NCBI RefSeq assembly: GCF_003176895.1
Contig: NZ_QGTD01000021.1
Location: forward strand, 176,919-240,918
DNA length: 64,000 nt
Source: Gracilibacillus dipsosauri
Lineage (GTDB): Bacteria; Bacillota; Bacilli; Bacillales; Amphibacillaceae
Direction: 5' to 3'
Positions 46,147 through 55,393 of this stretch are shown here, one piece after another. Position 1 is the first letter of the stretch. Each line of letters begins with the position of its first letter. Position numbers and translations under genes: made by a program. The notes beneath the pieces are model-generated. The model was not told the origin of the DNA, made no database searches, and saw nothing but the letters and a program-made list of their open reading frames with translations.

Positions 46147-47638
46147 AGCGCAAGTAGCAATGGTCATGCATTTGGACAAATGTATTGGATGTCATACATG
46201 CTCTGTAACCTGTAAAACAACATGGACAAATCGACCAGGGGCAGAATATATGTGGTTTAACAATGTAGAAACACGTCCAGGCCCTGGCTATCCAAAACAA
46301 TGGGAAGATCAAAATCGGTATAAAGGGGGTTGGGTGTATCGTAATGGGAAACTCCGCCTACGTGCAGGTGGTCCATTATCTAAATTAAAAAATATTTTCT
46401 ATAATCCTGATATGGAAACCCTCGACGATTATTATGAGCCTTGGACCTATGATTATCAGAATCTGATCCATCGTAAAAAGGGGGACAGTTTACCAGTTGC
46501 TCGGGCCAAGTCTATGATTACAGGTAAATATATAGATAAACCAGAGTGGGGATCGAACTGGGACGATGATTTGGCAGGTGGTAGTGAAGTGGTACCAATG
46601 GATCCTAATGTCGAGAAACTGCAGGAACATATTGCAATGGAATATGAAAAAACCTTTATGATGTACTTGCCACGCATTTGTGAGCATTGCTTAAATCCAT
46701 CTTGTGTAGCATCCTGTCCTTCAGGAGCATTGTACAAAAGGGAGGAAGATGGCATTGTCCTAGTTGATCAGGATGAGTGTCGTGGTTGGCGTTTTTGTAT
46801 GAATGGCTGCCCATATAATAAAGTGTACTATAACTGGAACACACATAAAGCAGAAAAATGTAATTTCTGTTATCCAAGAACAGAAGCAGGCTTGCCCACG
46901 ATATGTTCCGAGACATGTGTCGGACGTATTCGTTATATTGGGGTCGTTTTATATGATGCTGATAAAGTGAAAGAAGCGGCATCTGTAGAAGATCCAAAGG
47001 AATTATACGAGGCTCAATTGGCTTGTTTCCTCGATCCGTTTGATCCAGAAGTGATCGAAAAAGCAAAAGAAGCTGGGATAAACGAAGAATGGATTACCGG
47101 GGCTCAGGATTCGCCTATTTACAAAATGGCGATGAAATGGAAAATTGCTTTACCATTACATCCGGAATATCGTACTTTACCAATGGTTTGGTATGTTCCG
47201 CCACTCAGCCCGATTATGAACCACATTACTAATGAAGAAGAATTAAACACAGATGGTTACATCCCTGCAATTGATCAAATGCGAATACCGGTAGAATATT
47301 TAGCATCACTTTTATCAGCTGGAGATACCGATGTCATTCGTAATGTCTTACTTAAATTAACTGCCATGCGCGTGCATATGCGTCAAAAGACAGTAGGAGG
47401 GATTGACCCATTAAGTGAAAGTGATTTATTAAAAGCTGCTGATATGTCTGAAGAACAAATAGAGGAGATGGCAAATTTACTCGGAGTCGCAAAATATAAA
47501 GATCGTTTTGTCATCCCAACTGGAAGAAGAGAAATGCAGGATGATTTATTTTACAAACAAGGTGCATGTAGTTTAGAGGAAATAGCTCCACCTGAAGGTA
47601 TGGTTACCTATCCATTTGAAAGAGGGAAAGATGCATGA
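46136..47638 (+). CDS. narH: Respiratory nitrate reductase beta subunit
   Basis: 500 residues with four cysteine clusters for three [4Fe-4S] and one [3Fe-4S] centre: CIGCHTCSVTCK, CEHCLNPSCVASCPSG, CRGWRFCMNGCPYNK (Trp replaces one Cys, as in NarH) and CNFCYPRTEAGLPTICSETC. It passes electrons from NarI to NarG. The TTG start has AAGGAGGTCAAC ahead of it and overlaps the narG end by 11 bp. Confidence 0.97.
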   Translation: MRIKAQVAMVMHLDKCIGCHTCSVTCKTTWTNRPGAEYMWFNNVETRPGPGYPKQWEDQNRYKGGWVYRNGKLRLRAGGPLSKLKNIFYNPDMETLDDYYEPWTYDYQNLIHRKKGDSLPVARAKSMITGKYIDKPEWGSNWDDDLAGGSEVVPMDPNVEKLQEHIAMEYEKTFMMYLPRICEHCLNPSCVASCPSGALYKREEDGIVLVDQDECRGWRFCMNGCPYNKVYYNWNTHKAEKCNFCYPRTEAGLPTICSETCVGRIRYIGVVLYDADKVKEAASVEDPKELYEAQLACFLDPFDPEVIEKAKEAGINEEWITGAQDSPIYKMAMKWKIALPLHPEYRTLPMVWYVPPLSPIMNHITNEEELNTDGYIPAIDQMRIPVEYLASLLSAGDTDVIRNVLLKLTAMRVHMRQKTVGGIDPLSESDLLKAADMSEEQIEEMANLLGVAKYKDRFVIPTGRREMQDDLFYKQGACSLEEIAPPEGMVTYPFERGKDA

Positions 47639-48228
47639 AACAAAAAGAAGCAGAATTATTAATAATAGCAGCTCGATTGTTAGATTATCCATCAAAGAAA
47701 AGTCTCGAATATGCTCTAGCATGGACTAGACAATCAACGATTTGGTCTAAAGACCAGGAACGTGTTGTCAACGTGTTAAGTCCACTTCAAAAAATGAACT
47801 TCTTAGAGCTAGAAAAACTTTATGTAGATACATTTGATCTCAAGGCAAAAATCGGATTATATTTAACAGCTCACGAGATTGGGGACAGTCCCAAAAGAGG
47901 CGCGGCTTTAGTTAAATTACAGAAAATCATCAACCAAGCTGGTTTTGACAGGAGAGATGGTGAATTAGCGGATTATATGCCGATGTTATATGAATTAGTG
48001 GCGGTTATGGATGAAACGGATGATGCCATTCGTTTGTGGAAGCGATTAGGGAATGCCACTCAAATTATTTATAATCAATTGCCAGAAAATAATCCGTATT
48101 ATCCTCTGATTTCATTATTAATGACAGATGTATTCCAAGCACCAACAAAAGAAGAGTTAAAGCAAATGGAGCGAGATCGTGAAAAAACGGATCTAGATGA
48201 GTTACCATACCCATTGCTGTATAACTAG
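47635..48228 (+). CDS. narJ: Nitrate reductase assembly chaperone
   Basis: 197 residues, all-helical TorD/NarJ type. It binds the NarG N-terminus and helps insert the molybdenum cofactor and FS0 cluster; it is not part of the final enzyme. YLTAHEIGDSPKRGAAL and DYMPMLYEL match the family. Start and stop overlap narH (ATGA). Confidence 0.92.
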   Translation: MKQKEAELLIIAARLLDYPSKKSLEYALAWTRQSTIWSKDQERVVNVLSPLQKMNFLELEKLYVDTFDLKAKIGLYLTAHEIGDSPKRGAALVKLQKIINQAGFDRRDGELADYMPMLYELVAVMDETDDAIRLWKRLGNATQIIYNQLPENNPYYPLISLLMTDVFQAPTKEELKQMERDREKTDLDELPYPLLYN

Positions 48229-48251
48229 CTATTCTTAGGGAGGAAAACAAA

Positions 48252-48944
48252 ATGTTAGATATCTTTTTGTGGGTGGTTTTTCCTTATATTACACTAACAA
48301 TCATGGTTTTAGGTTGTTTGTATCGTTTTATGTATCGACAAAAAACTTGGGTAGCGCCATCAACAGAATTTCTCGAGAAAAAATGGTTGCGAATTGGTTC
48401 ACCACTTTTTCATTATGGAATTCTCTTAGCTATTATCGGTCATGCGATGGGGCTAATCATCCCAATCGAGTTTTATCGAGCACTTGGGATTAGTGATCAT
48501 CTCTATCATATTGGGGCTATTTATGGTGGAGGAATTGCAGGTCTAATGGTAGTAGCAGGTGTTATCATTTTGTTGATTCGCAAGGTTACAATGGATCGTG
48601 TCAGAATCCATGCTACCTTTGCTGACTTTTTCACTGTGATTGCTTTAATTATAGTAGCTGGAATCGGTACCTATATGACGATTGTTTATAATACGACCGT
48701 AGAAGCCTATGAATACCGGACTACGATCGGACCATGGTTCCGAAGCTTGTTCGCATTTCAACCACAGTATCACCTAATGGCAGAAGTCCCTACTCTCTTT
48801 AAGGTACATGTAGTAGCATCCTTTGGCTTATTTGCATCGATTCCTTTCACGCATTTAGTTCATATCTACAGTGCTCCTATCCATTATTTAGCAAGATCAC
48901 CACAGCAATATCGATCACGATCCGGTTATCAGGTGAGAAAATGA
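48252..48944 (+). CDS. narI: Respiratory nitrate reductase gamma subunit (cytochrome b)
   Basis: 230 residues with five membrane helices and the heme-b histidines in FHYGILLAIIGHAMG and in KVHVVASFGLFASIPFTHLVH. It oxidises menaquinol at the membrane and feeds NarH. TAGGGAGGAAAAC precedes the ATG. Last gene of the operon before a terminator. No nitrate/nitrite transporter (narK) is in the window. Confidence 0.95.
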   Translation: MLDIFLWVVFPYITLTIMVLGCLYRFMYRQKTWVAPSTEFLEKKWLRIGSPLFHYGILLAIIGHAMGLIIPIEFYRALGISDHLYHIGAIYGGGIAGLMVVAGVIILLIRKVTMDRVRIHATFADFFTVIALIIVAGIGTYMTIVYNTTVEAYEYRTTIGPWFRSLFAFQPQYHLMAEVPTLFKVHVVASFGLFASIPFTHLVHIYSAPIHYLARSPQQYRSRSGYQVRK

Positions 48945-48952
48945 TAAATCTG

Positions 48953-48990
48953 GCTACCAATCAAGAATAGTTGGTAGCTTCATTTGTTTT
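48953..48990 (+). terminator. Terminator after narI
   Basis: GCTACCAA (48953-48960) pairs with TTGGTAGC (48971-48978) across a 10-nt loop, followed by TTCATTTGTTTTT. Confidence 0.75.
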
Positions 48991-48992
48991 TC

Positions 48993-49041
48993 TTGACTTC
49001 ATAAACTTACAAAAGTATAATTACTTACATAAAGTAAGTTA
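48993..49041 (+). promoter_or_regulatory. catE promoter with inverted-repeat operator
   Basis: TTGACT (48993-48998) and TATAAT (49016-49021) are 17 bp apart. TTACTTAC-5 nt-GTAAGTTA (49021-49041) covers the expected start, and another ACTTAC half-site lies in the spacer. In B. subtilis catDE is controlled by the thiol-sensing MarR/DUF24 repressors CatR and YodB, which bind inverted repeats in this position; the match to their exact site was not checked. Confidence 0.7.
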
Positions 49042-49059
49042 GCGAAAAGGAGGAAGTTT

Positions 49060-49908
49060 ATGAACTTTCATCAAAAACCGATTACCTTTGTTAGTCATGT
49101 TCATTTGAAAGTAGAAGATTTAATTCGATCTGTTCAATTTTACAAAGAAGTGGTCGGATTTACTATATTAGAACAAACCAAAACATTAGCAAAACTAACA
49201 GCGGATGGCAAGAATACCTTATTAACCATTGAACAACCCGAAGATGTTCTACCACAACAAGGGAGAACTACAGGTCTTTATCACTTTGCTATTCTGTTGC
49301 CAAAACGCTCGGACCTTGCTGATTTTGTTTATCATTGTGTTGAACGAGGAATAAGGCTTGGTTCCTCTGATCACTTGGTCAGTGAGGCGCTTTATTTTCA
49401 TGATCCAGATGGAAACGGTATTGAAGTATATACTGATAGAGATCCATCCACATGGATATGGCAGGATCAGCAGGTAAAAATGGCCGTCGATCCATTAGAT
49501 TTCGAGGATTTATTAAAGCAAGGTAGTCGTCATGGCTGGAAGGGGCTCCCTAAGGATACAGTGATGGGACATATTCATCTTCACGTCGCAGATCTTGCTA
49601 CAACCGAGGAATTTTATAGGCAAGGTTTAGGCTTTGAAGTAGTTGAACGCTTCAGCGATCAAGCTCTGTTTATTTCAACAGGAAAGTACCACCATCATAT
49701 TGGGTTGAACACATGGAATGGAGTAGGTGCACCAAGACCAGTAAGGAATAGTGTTGGACTTAAATGCTATACTATTAAATATCCAGATAAAGCGACACTA
49801 CAAAAGGTTGCAACAAACTTAAAAGCAATAGGCGCAAAAGTTGATGTGAAAGAAGGCAAATTAATTACAGAGGATCCTTCTGGAAATCAGATTATTCTAT
49901 CTATTTAA
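49060..49908 (+). CDS. catE: Catechol-2,3-dioxygenase-like VOC protein (CatE type)
   Basis: 282 residues, two tandem vicinal-oxygen-chelate modules (about 10-130 and 165-282). Metal ligands fit HVHLKV/IHLHVAD histidines, YHHHIGLNTW and the EVYTD/NQIIL strands. Length and layout match B. subtilis CatE (YfiE, 285 aa), which cleaves catechol and protects from quinones. No catD is present beside it. AAGGAGGAAG precedes the ATG. An extradiol dioxygenase is the best call, but other glyoxalase-fold activities are possible. Confidence 0.8.
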   Translation: MNFHQKPITFVSHVHLKVEDLIRSVQFYKEVVGFTILEQTKTLAKLTADGKNTLLTIEQPEDVLPQQGRTTGLYHFAILLPKRSDLADFVYHCVERGIRLGSSDHLVSEALYFHDPDGNGIEVYTDRDPSTWIWQDQQVKMAVDPLDFEDLLKQGSRHGWKGLPKDTVMGHIHLHVADLATTEEFYRQGLGFEVVERFSDQALFISTGKYHHHIGLNTWNGVGAPRPVRNSVGLKCYTIKYPDKATLQKVATNLKAIGAKVDVKEGKLITEDPSGNQIILSI

Positions 49909-49942
49909 GCAGTTTATAATTAAATTTAATACGAAACAAATT

Positions 49943-49980
49943 AAAAGAATCTATTTATAAAAGTGGATTCTTTTTATTTT
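49943..49980 (+). terminator. Terminator after catE
   Basis: AAAAGAATC (49943-49951) pairs with GATTCTTTT (49966-49974) across a 14-nt loop, followed by TATTTT. Confidence 0.7.
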
Positions 49981-50083
49981 ATTTTTCACAGCATTAATCA
50001 TCTGTAAGACTCCACACTTATACATTGGAAAAATGTGTTAGAATTAGTGTTAAGAGAAAATTGTTAGAAGGAAGGATCCTTGA

Positions 50084-50998
50084 ATGAAAAAAGCAATCAT
50101 AAGCATCGCCACCATAATTGGAATCACTTTAATACTTACCCTTATTTACTATCAAAATAGCGAACCTACACTACCCACAGATCAGCTTGTTCAACAAAAT
50201 AAAACCCCACAAAAGCAACAAGAACCAGAGCCATTACAACCGATCGGGGTAACAGAGAAGCTTGGCTATTCCCTTCAAAATGATGAGGTGCAAATGACTT
50301 ACGATAACGGCGAAACTTGGATGAAGGTACCAATTGAAAAACAAGATTTATTTGAAATAACCTATAGAGGGAACGAGCAAGAATTAGAAGAAGGCAGCTT
50401 CATTTTTTCAGAAGAATTAACTGGATTTCTATATTCAAAGGCGGGAAATATTGTATTTCACTATTCAAGGGATAAAGGGGAGACATGGCAGGAGGCAATA
50501 GTGCGAAATTCACCATTTCCGATGCGCTTTCGAAAGATAGACTTTATTGATTCTAGCTTCGGGTATGCCATCTTCACTGGAGATAAGGCGATGAGTCAGG
50601 AAGAATCGTTTGTCTATCTCACATTTAATGGTGGCGAAACATGGCAAAAAACAAATCATCCTGGTGTAACGCGACTCATAGCAGATGGAGGATTTGTTGA
50701 CCATCAAACAGGTTTTTTATCCTTTGGAATTTTAAACCCAGAGGCACCTGAGCTTCATGTATCCCAGGATGGGGGAAAGAGCTGGACAAAAGCACAAATA
50801 AATATGCCTAATAAATATGATAGAGTATTTGTTATTGCTGAGGTTCCCTTTATAGAAGATGACCATTTAGCACTTCTTATTCATCAAGGGCGATCTGGAG
50901 ATTACATGGGTGGTAAGGTGAAAGGTAAATTTATTTCCAAAGACAATGGGCTTACATGGGAATTTTTGATGGAGGTTGAACCGAATGAAGAAGCATAA
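50084..50998 (+). CDS. Membrane-anchored Asp-box (BNR) repeat protein
   Basis: 304 residues. An N-terminal membrane anchor (about 4-24) is followed by a Gln/Pro-rich linker and repeated Asp-box motifs: TYDNGETWMKV, SRDKGETWQEA, TFNGGETWQKT, SQDGGKSWTKA and SKDNGLTWEF. These mark a sialidase-like beta-propeller on the outer face of the membrane. No catalytic sialidase residues can be assigned, so binding or sensing is more likely. GAAGGAAGGAT precedes the ATG. It overlaps the next gene by 14 bp, which suggests the two products work together. Confidence 0.75.
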   Translation: MKKAIISIATIIGITLILTLIYYQNSEPTLPTDQLVQQNKTPQKQQEPEPLQPIGVTEKLGYSLQNDEVQMTYDNGETWMKVPIEKQDLFEITYRGNEQELEEGSFIFSEELTGFLYSKAGNIVFHYSRDKGETWQEAIVRNSPFPMRFRKIDFIDSSFGYAIFTGDKAMSQEESFVYLTFNGGETWQKTNHPGVTRLIADGGFVDHQTGFLSFGILNPEAPELHVSQDGGKSWTKAQINMPNKYDRVFVIAEVPFIEDDHLALLIHQGRSGDYMGGKVKGKFISKDNGLTWEFLMEVEPNEEA

Positions 50999-51842
50999 GC
51001 TATCCATCTTCCTTGGATGGATTTGTTTGCTAATAGCATTAGGCAGTTTTTTGTTACAAATAGGTAGTCTATATGTACAACAAAAATACCAGTTAGAATA
51101 TATTGATCATCGCCTATTTTATATCATTAATATTGTATGTCTTATTTTTATCTTGCTGGCACTCTTTTTATTTGTTTCATTTAAGAAATCGTGGATCATT
51201 TCTATGAGTTGCTTTGTGCTACTATTTACGATTATTCATCTCCTTTTCATGCAAAATGATCAAAAGGAAATTAGGAATGTTACAAGTATTTCTCCAGATA
51301 GGAACCATGTATTTTCGATTAAGCATAATATTAGCACTGGAGAGAGTGTATATTATAGGTCGCGTTACAAAATTTTAGGTCAGGCTAAAGAAACTTTACC
51401 AGACTTAATTCAAAGTGACTTGAAAATAGATTGGTTAGTCAATGATGTGGCAGCGGTTACATATCAGGCATCTAATGGATCGACTCAACAGTTTGTTGCT
51501 ACATTTGGTGATCGTGGTGATGGAATGAGCTACTACTATGTGGGTGCAGAAATTCACGGAAGATGGCAGTCAGATCAATTGGAAGTACGATCTTCCTCAG
51601 ATGGAATTATAATAAAGCAAGGAACAAAAGAAGCTTTATTTAACTGGGAAAATATCGAACAATTTGGAACATTGGCGTTAGTATTATCGAAAAATGGTGA
51701 AGCGAAGTGGACAATTGCATTAGACGAAAACTTCCAAAAATCATCTGATACAGCAACTATGGCTCCTTCCGGTAATATTATTTTATCGAAAGCAGTGCTC
51801 ACAAATAATCAGCCAGTAAAGCTATCCTTTGTAAAAGAGTAA
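50985..51842 (+). CDS. Membrane protein of unknown function, partner of the propeller protein
   Basis: About 285 residues. Three hydrophobic segments in the first 100 (about 7-27, 42-65, 69-88) are followed by a soluble, probably extracytoplasmic domain. Not recognised. ATG at 50985 is chosen because GGAGGT lies 9 nt upstream; a TTG start is nine bases earlier. Translation is coupled to the Asp-box gene. The ISPDRNHVFSIKHN stretch looks like the start of beta-propeller-type repeats but is too diverged to name. Confidence 0.65.
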   Translation: MKKHKLSIFLGWICLLIALGSFLLQIGSLYVQQKYQLEYIDHRLFYIINIVCLIFILLALFLFVSFKKSWIISMSCFVLLFTIIHLLFMQNDQKEIRNVTSISPDRNHVFSIKHNISTGESVYYRSRYKILGQAKETLPDLIQSDLKIDWLVNDVAAVTYQASNGSTQQFVATFGDRGDGMSYYYVGAEIHGRWQSDQLEVRSSSDGIIIKQGTKEALFNWENIEQFGTLALVLSKNGEAKWTIALDENFQKSSDTATMAPSGNIILSKAVLTNNQPVKLSFVKE

Positions 51843-51855
51843 GGAGGAAATATAT

Positions 51856-52368
51856 ATGTCACAACTACATAAGAAAGAAGCACCAAAATCAATTACTTGT
51901 AAAATCATTACAGTCAGTGATACAAGAACTGAAGAAACGGACAAAAGTGGAAGACTGATGCGCGATTTTTTAGAAAGAAATCATCATCAGGTGAATGCTT
52001 ATGAAATTGTCAGAGACGAGTATAAAGAAATCCAAAAGGCGATCGAACGAGGAATCGAACAGGAAGGTATTGAGGCCATCTTGTTAAATGGAGGAACAGG
52101 GATTGCTAAACGTGATGTCACAATAGAAGTAGTGAACAATATGCTAGAAAAAGAGATGCCAGGATTCGGTGAAATCTTTCGAATGTTAAGCTTTCAAGAA
52201 GATATAGGATCGGCAGCGATCTTATCAAGAGCAACTGCTGGAGTTATAAGAAATAAAACCATTTTCGCAACACCAGGTTCTTCAGGAGCAGTTCAATTAG
52301 CGATGGATAGATTAATCATTCCTGAGCTTGGACATGTGATGAGGGAAATCTATAAGGATATAAAATGA
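51856..52368 (+). CDS. moaB: Molybdopterin adenylyltransferase MoaB
   Basis: 170 residues, MogA/MoaB fold. The substrate loop VSDTRTEETDKSG and the LNGGTGIAKRDVT motif are intact. It adenylates molybdopterin before molybdenum insertion. AAGGAGGAAA precedes the ATG, 13 bp after the membrane-protein gene. Together with moaC and modAB in this window it supplies cofactor for NarG. Confidence 0.92.
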   Translation: MSQLHKKEAPKSITCKIITVSDTRTEETDKSGRLMRDFLERNHHQVNAYEIVRDEYKEIQKAIERGIEQEGIEAILLNGGTGIAKRDVTIEVVNNMLEKEMPGFGEIFRMLSFQEDIGSAAILSRATAGVIRNKTIFATPGSSGAVQLAMDRLIIPELGHVMREIYKDIK

Positions 52369-52405
52369 GGGGGTGTCCTAACTGAGAATAGAATTTATTC
52401 ATTAT

Positions 52406-52621
52406 ATGATAAAATCGTCCATCGGTGTTATGATTGGTACTATCTTAGGAATACTCGTTAGGATTTATATCGTATTAGAATCAGGTGATGAATTCATATC
52501 ATTAAAAAGTTTAGATATATTCATCATGTTGATTTTATTCCTTGTTAACTTAATTGTTTTCATAGTTTTCAAAAGAAAGAAGAGCCAGTTTAAGGGAGAA
52601 GAAAAGCAACACTCCTTCTAA
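52406..52621 (+). CDS. Small two-helix membrane protein
   Basis: 71 residues with two hydrophobic segments (about 8-25 and 38-56) and a basic tail, family not recognised. The upstream frame is open to a CTG at 52382 that has GAGGGGGTG at good distance, so the real protein may begin there with a rare CTG start (LRIEFIHYM...). It lies just after moaB and may be co-transcribed with it. Confidence 0.5.
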   Translation: MIKSSIGVMIGTILGILVRIYIVLESGDEFISLKSLDIFIMLILFLVNLIVFIVFKRKKSQFKGEEKQHSF

Positions 52622-52632
52622 ATGTTAATCTA

Positions 52633-52662
52633 AAAGCTGCCTAGGATAATGGCAGCTTTATT
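52633..52662 (+). terminator. Terminator after moaB unit
   Basis: AAAGCTGCC (52633-52641) pairs with GGCAGCTTT (52651-52659), followed by ATTATT. Confidence 0.7.
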
Positions 52663-52837
52663 ATTGCTAACTAAAACATTACTTTTTTGATGGAGATCTT
52701 TCGTCACTAGGCGTACTGTGCAAGCGAAATGTCGCTTTCTACTAGTTACAATGTTAAATAAAGAAGCTATTATGATATATAGGCGTCAGTACATTTCAGC
52801 ATGAAATATAAGCAATGCATAAGGAGGGCACCTACCT

Positions 52838-53851
52838 ATGATGCCTCAAAAACGAATAAAATTCCCTGTAGGCTTTTGGAAAGGAATAGCCCAATTAGGG
52901 ATTACTGCACAAGATGTTGTTCGAAAAGCTCACCTACCTTTAACTATCATAAAAGAACAAGCTGTTACAAACGACCAATATTTCGCGATCTGGCAGGCGT
53001 ACTCAGACCTGATGGATGACACAGCTGAAGGAATTATTAAGCTCGCATCTGGGTTTGAAACAACGCTTTACCCGCCAACTGTTTTAGCGACTTATCATGC
53101 TCGAGACTATCGTGATGCTTTACATCGAATGGCTCGGTACAAACGAATGTGTCCTCCAGAAGCTTTACGTATCACGGAGAAGAAGGATCATTGTATCATC
53201 GAATTAGCCTGGTCAGATAACGTGCAAGCAGGTCCACCGATGTTAATTGGTATCACACTAGCATTTCTATTAGAACTAGGGCGTAGAGGTACAGGGCAAC
53301 CTTTGGCTGCAAAGAGTGTCGAATTCTCGCAATCAATGGGTGATGTACAAGTACTTGAATCCTATTTCGGTTGTCGTGTGAAGACCTGTGGCACAAGTAA
53401 CCGATTAATATTAGAACGGAAAGATTTGGATCGACCGTTTGAATCGTATAATGCAGAATTATTGGAGATACTTACGCCAGTATTAGACCAATCATTAGAG
53501 GCTGAACAAAGTAACCGTTCGATTAAAGAGATGGTGAAGTGGATCACGAAACGCAGTCTTTCAGGAGGACGTCCTAACATTCAAATTATTGCCAACGAAT
53601 TAGGGATGAGTGGGCGTACTTTACAGCGTCGGCTTAAAGATGAAGGCACTAGCTTCAACGATCTATTGACACAAGTCCGACATGAGATGGCAAGAGAGTT
53701 CTTGACAGATCTAAAGCTTGATTTAAAAGAAGTGGCTTTTTTGCTTGGCTATGAAGATTATAATTCCTTTTTTCGAGCCTTTCGTCATTGGGAAGGAGAT
53801 ACCCCTTCAAACTGGCGTGATGATCATAGAGAAACAGAGTCAAAAATCTAA
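52838..53851 (+). CDS. AraC-family regulator with arabinose-binding-like N-domain
   Basis: 337 residues. The N-terminal part (about 20-200) fits the PF12625 domain of OruR/ArgR-type AraC regulators. The C-terminal domain has two helix-turn-helix units, IIANELGMSGRTLQRRLKDE and the AFLLGYEDYNSFFRAFRHW signature. This subtype is more usual in Proteobacteria and Actinobacteria than in Bacillaceae, so transfer is possible. AAGGAGGGC precedes the ATG, and the SDR gene follows 29 bp later in the same direction. Confidence 0.85.
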   Translation: MMPQKRIKFPVGFWKGIAQLGITAQDVVRKAHLPLTIIKEQAVTNDQYFAIWQAYSDLMDDTAEGIIKLASGFETTLYPPTVLATYHARDYRDALHRMARYKRMCPPEALRITEKKDHCIIELAWSDNVQAGPPMLIGITLAFLLELGRRGTGQPLAAKSVEFSQSMGDVQVLESYFGCRVKTCGTSNRLILERKDLDRPFESYNAELLEILTPVLDQSLEAEQSNRSIKEMVKWITKRSLSGGRPNIQIIANELGMSGRTLQRRLKDEGTSFNDLLTQVRHEMAREFLTDLKLDLKEVAFLLGYEDYNSFFRAFRHWEGDTPSNWRDDHRETESKI

Positions 53852-53880
53852 CAATGCTTTTTTAGGAGGAGAACATTACC

Positions 53881-54675
53881 ATGGATATGGGATTAAATAA
53901 TAAAACTGCTTTAGTTACAGGATCGACGAAAGGAATCGGTAAAGCAATTGCTTTTGAGCTTGCCAGAGAAGGAGTTAATGTACTCATTAATGGACGAAGT
54001 AATGAGGAGGTAGAACGGATTGTTCAAGAAATAAAATTAGAATTTCCTGCTACCTCTCCTCAAAATGCCACTGCAGATATTGTAGATAGCAAAAAAAGAG
54101 AAGCTTTATTTAAAAAATACCCCAATATTGATATTTTAGTTAACAACATGGGAATCTATGAAATTATGCAATATGAGGATATTGAAGATGAGGTATGGGA
54201 AAAATATTTTCGTACAAACGTGCTTGCTGCAAATGGATTATCAAAATTTTATCTACAAAGTATGTTAAGAAATGAATTTGGACGCATTATTTTTATTGCA
54301 AGTGAAGAAGCAATGATGCCCTCAGGGCAAATGCCTCAGTATTGTATGACAAAATCTATGCTATTATCCTTGTCAAAAACATTATCGAAATTAACAAGAG
54401 GAACGGAAGTGACAGTCAATACGATTATGCCAGGACCAACCCTTTCTGAGAATGTTCAGCAAATCATTGAGGGTATGTACTCGAATGAAGAGATGTCATT
54501 TTCAGATAAAGAGAAAGCATTTATGACAACAAATCTGCCGCAATCTGAACTTCAGAGGTTTATCAAGCCGAATGAAATAGGCCGATTAACGACATTTTTA
54601 AGTAGTCCCTATGCAGCGGCATTTAAAGGATCTCCAATCCGTATGGATGGGGGAATGGTGCCGACTATTTATTAA
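53881..54675 (+). CDS. Short-chain dehydrogenase/reductase
   Basis: 264 residues, classical SDR fold. The cofactor loop TGSTKGIG is near residue 15, NNMG is in strand 4, Ser lies in IFIASEE and YCMTK (YxxxK) carries the catalytic Tyr and Lys. The acidic residue pattern after strand 2 (NGRSNEE) is compatible with NADP preference. It is probably regulated by the AraC gene upstream. Substrate unknown. TTTAGGAGGAG precedes the ATG. Confidence 0.85.
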   Translation: MDMGLNNKTALVTGSTKGIGKAIAFELAREGVNVLINGRSNEEVERIVQEIKLEFPATSPQNATADIVDSKKREALFKKYPNIDILVNNMGIYEIMQYEDIEDEVWEKYFRTNVLAANGLSKFYLQSMLRNEFGRIIFIASEEAMMPSGQMPQYCMTKSMLLSLSKTLSKLTRGTEVTVNTIMPGPTLSENVQQIIEGMYSNEEMSFSDKEKAFMTTNLPQSELQRFIKPNEIGRLTTFLSSPYAAAFKGSPIRMDGGMVPTIY

Positions 54676-54699
54676 AAAATATCTTCTCTACAGGAAGGG

Positions 54700-54745
54700 A
54701 TCCGAACCTCTATCCAAATCAAAGATTGAGTTCGGATTTTCCTTT
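54700..54745 (+). terminator. Terminator after the SDR gene
   Basis: ATCCGAAC (54700-54707) pairs with GTTCGGAT (54730-54737), extended with AAGG/CCTT further out, followed by TTTCC. It may also act for the opposite-strand anti-sigma gene. Confidence 0.6.
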
Positions 54746-54763
54746 CGTTTTAGACATCTACCA

Positions 54764-55393
54764 TTACTCCACTTTCATTAACCTAGCTTGTTTTATAGTT
54801 GAGCCTGTTATGGCAAAATGATACTCCGCACCTTTAGTTGCTTCTATTATCATACTTGGTTTGAGAGTTATACCAACATTATCCTGTTCTGATTGGAAGA
54901 TAACAACTTCTACTTTCATCTCACCATCGAACGGGAAATCCTTCTCAAGGAAGTGAAATATCATATTAGAATCTTTAGCTAGGTTGGACATATCGGCATT
55001 CATCATAGTTGGTGAAGTGACCTGTTTTCCATCTTTGAAAACTACAAGACGTATATGGTGAATCGTGAAATTACCCTGGTGCTCAACGATTACCTCCATC
55101 CCTTCATCTGTTTTGATCGTGGAATCTTGAGAAGAGGCATTTGGTGGATCGGTTAAATATCGATCTGGATTAATTAAGATAGGTACACTTAATAAAGCAA
55201 TTATCATAAGAGCAGCAATCGTAACCATCGACATTTTCCAGTTTATTCGTGAGTGTCTGCTCGTTTTAACCGGCTCGTCAATCATTTTGTTTATTTTAGA
55301 AAAACTCTCTTCCTTTTCCTTTTTCGATAGATGGATTTTGGCATTCAATTGCTTTAAATCATTATCAAGTTTTTGATAATTACCTTTATTCAT
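54764..55393 (-). CDS. Anti-sigma factor-like membrane protein
   Basis: 209 residues. A cytoplasmic N-terminal part (about 1-50) is followed by one membrane helix (about 54-74) and an extracytoplasmic domain. There is no HxxxCxxC zinc motif, so it is not a ZAS-type anti-sigma. Its overlap of 8 bp with the sigma-factor gene and its topology indicate that it holds the partner sigma at the membrane. The signal it senses is unknown. AAGGTGGG precedes the ATG. Confidence 0.75.
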   Translation of the reverse strand: MNKGNYQKLDNDLKQLNAKIHLSKKEKEESFSKINKMIDEPVKTSRHSRINWKMSMVTIAALMIIALLSVPILINPDRYLTDPPNASSQDSTIKTDEGMEVIVEHQGNFTIHHIRLVVFKDGKQVTSPTMMNADMSNLAKDSNMIFHFLEKDFPFDGEMKVEVVIFQSEQDNVGITLKPSMIIEATKGAEYHFAITGSTIKQARLMKVE

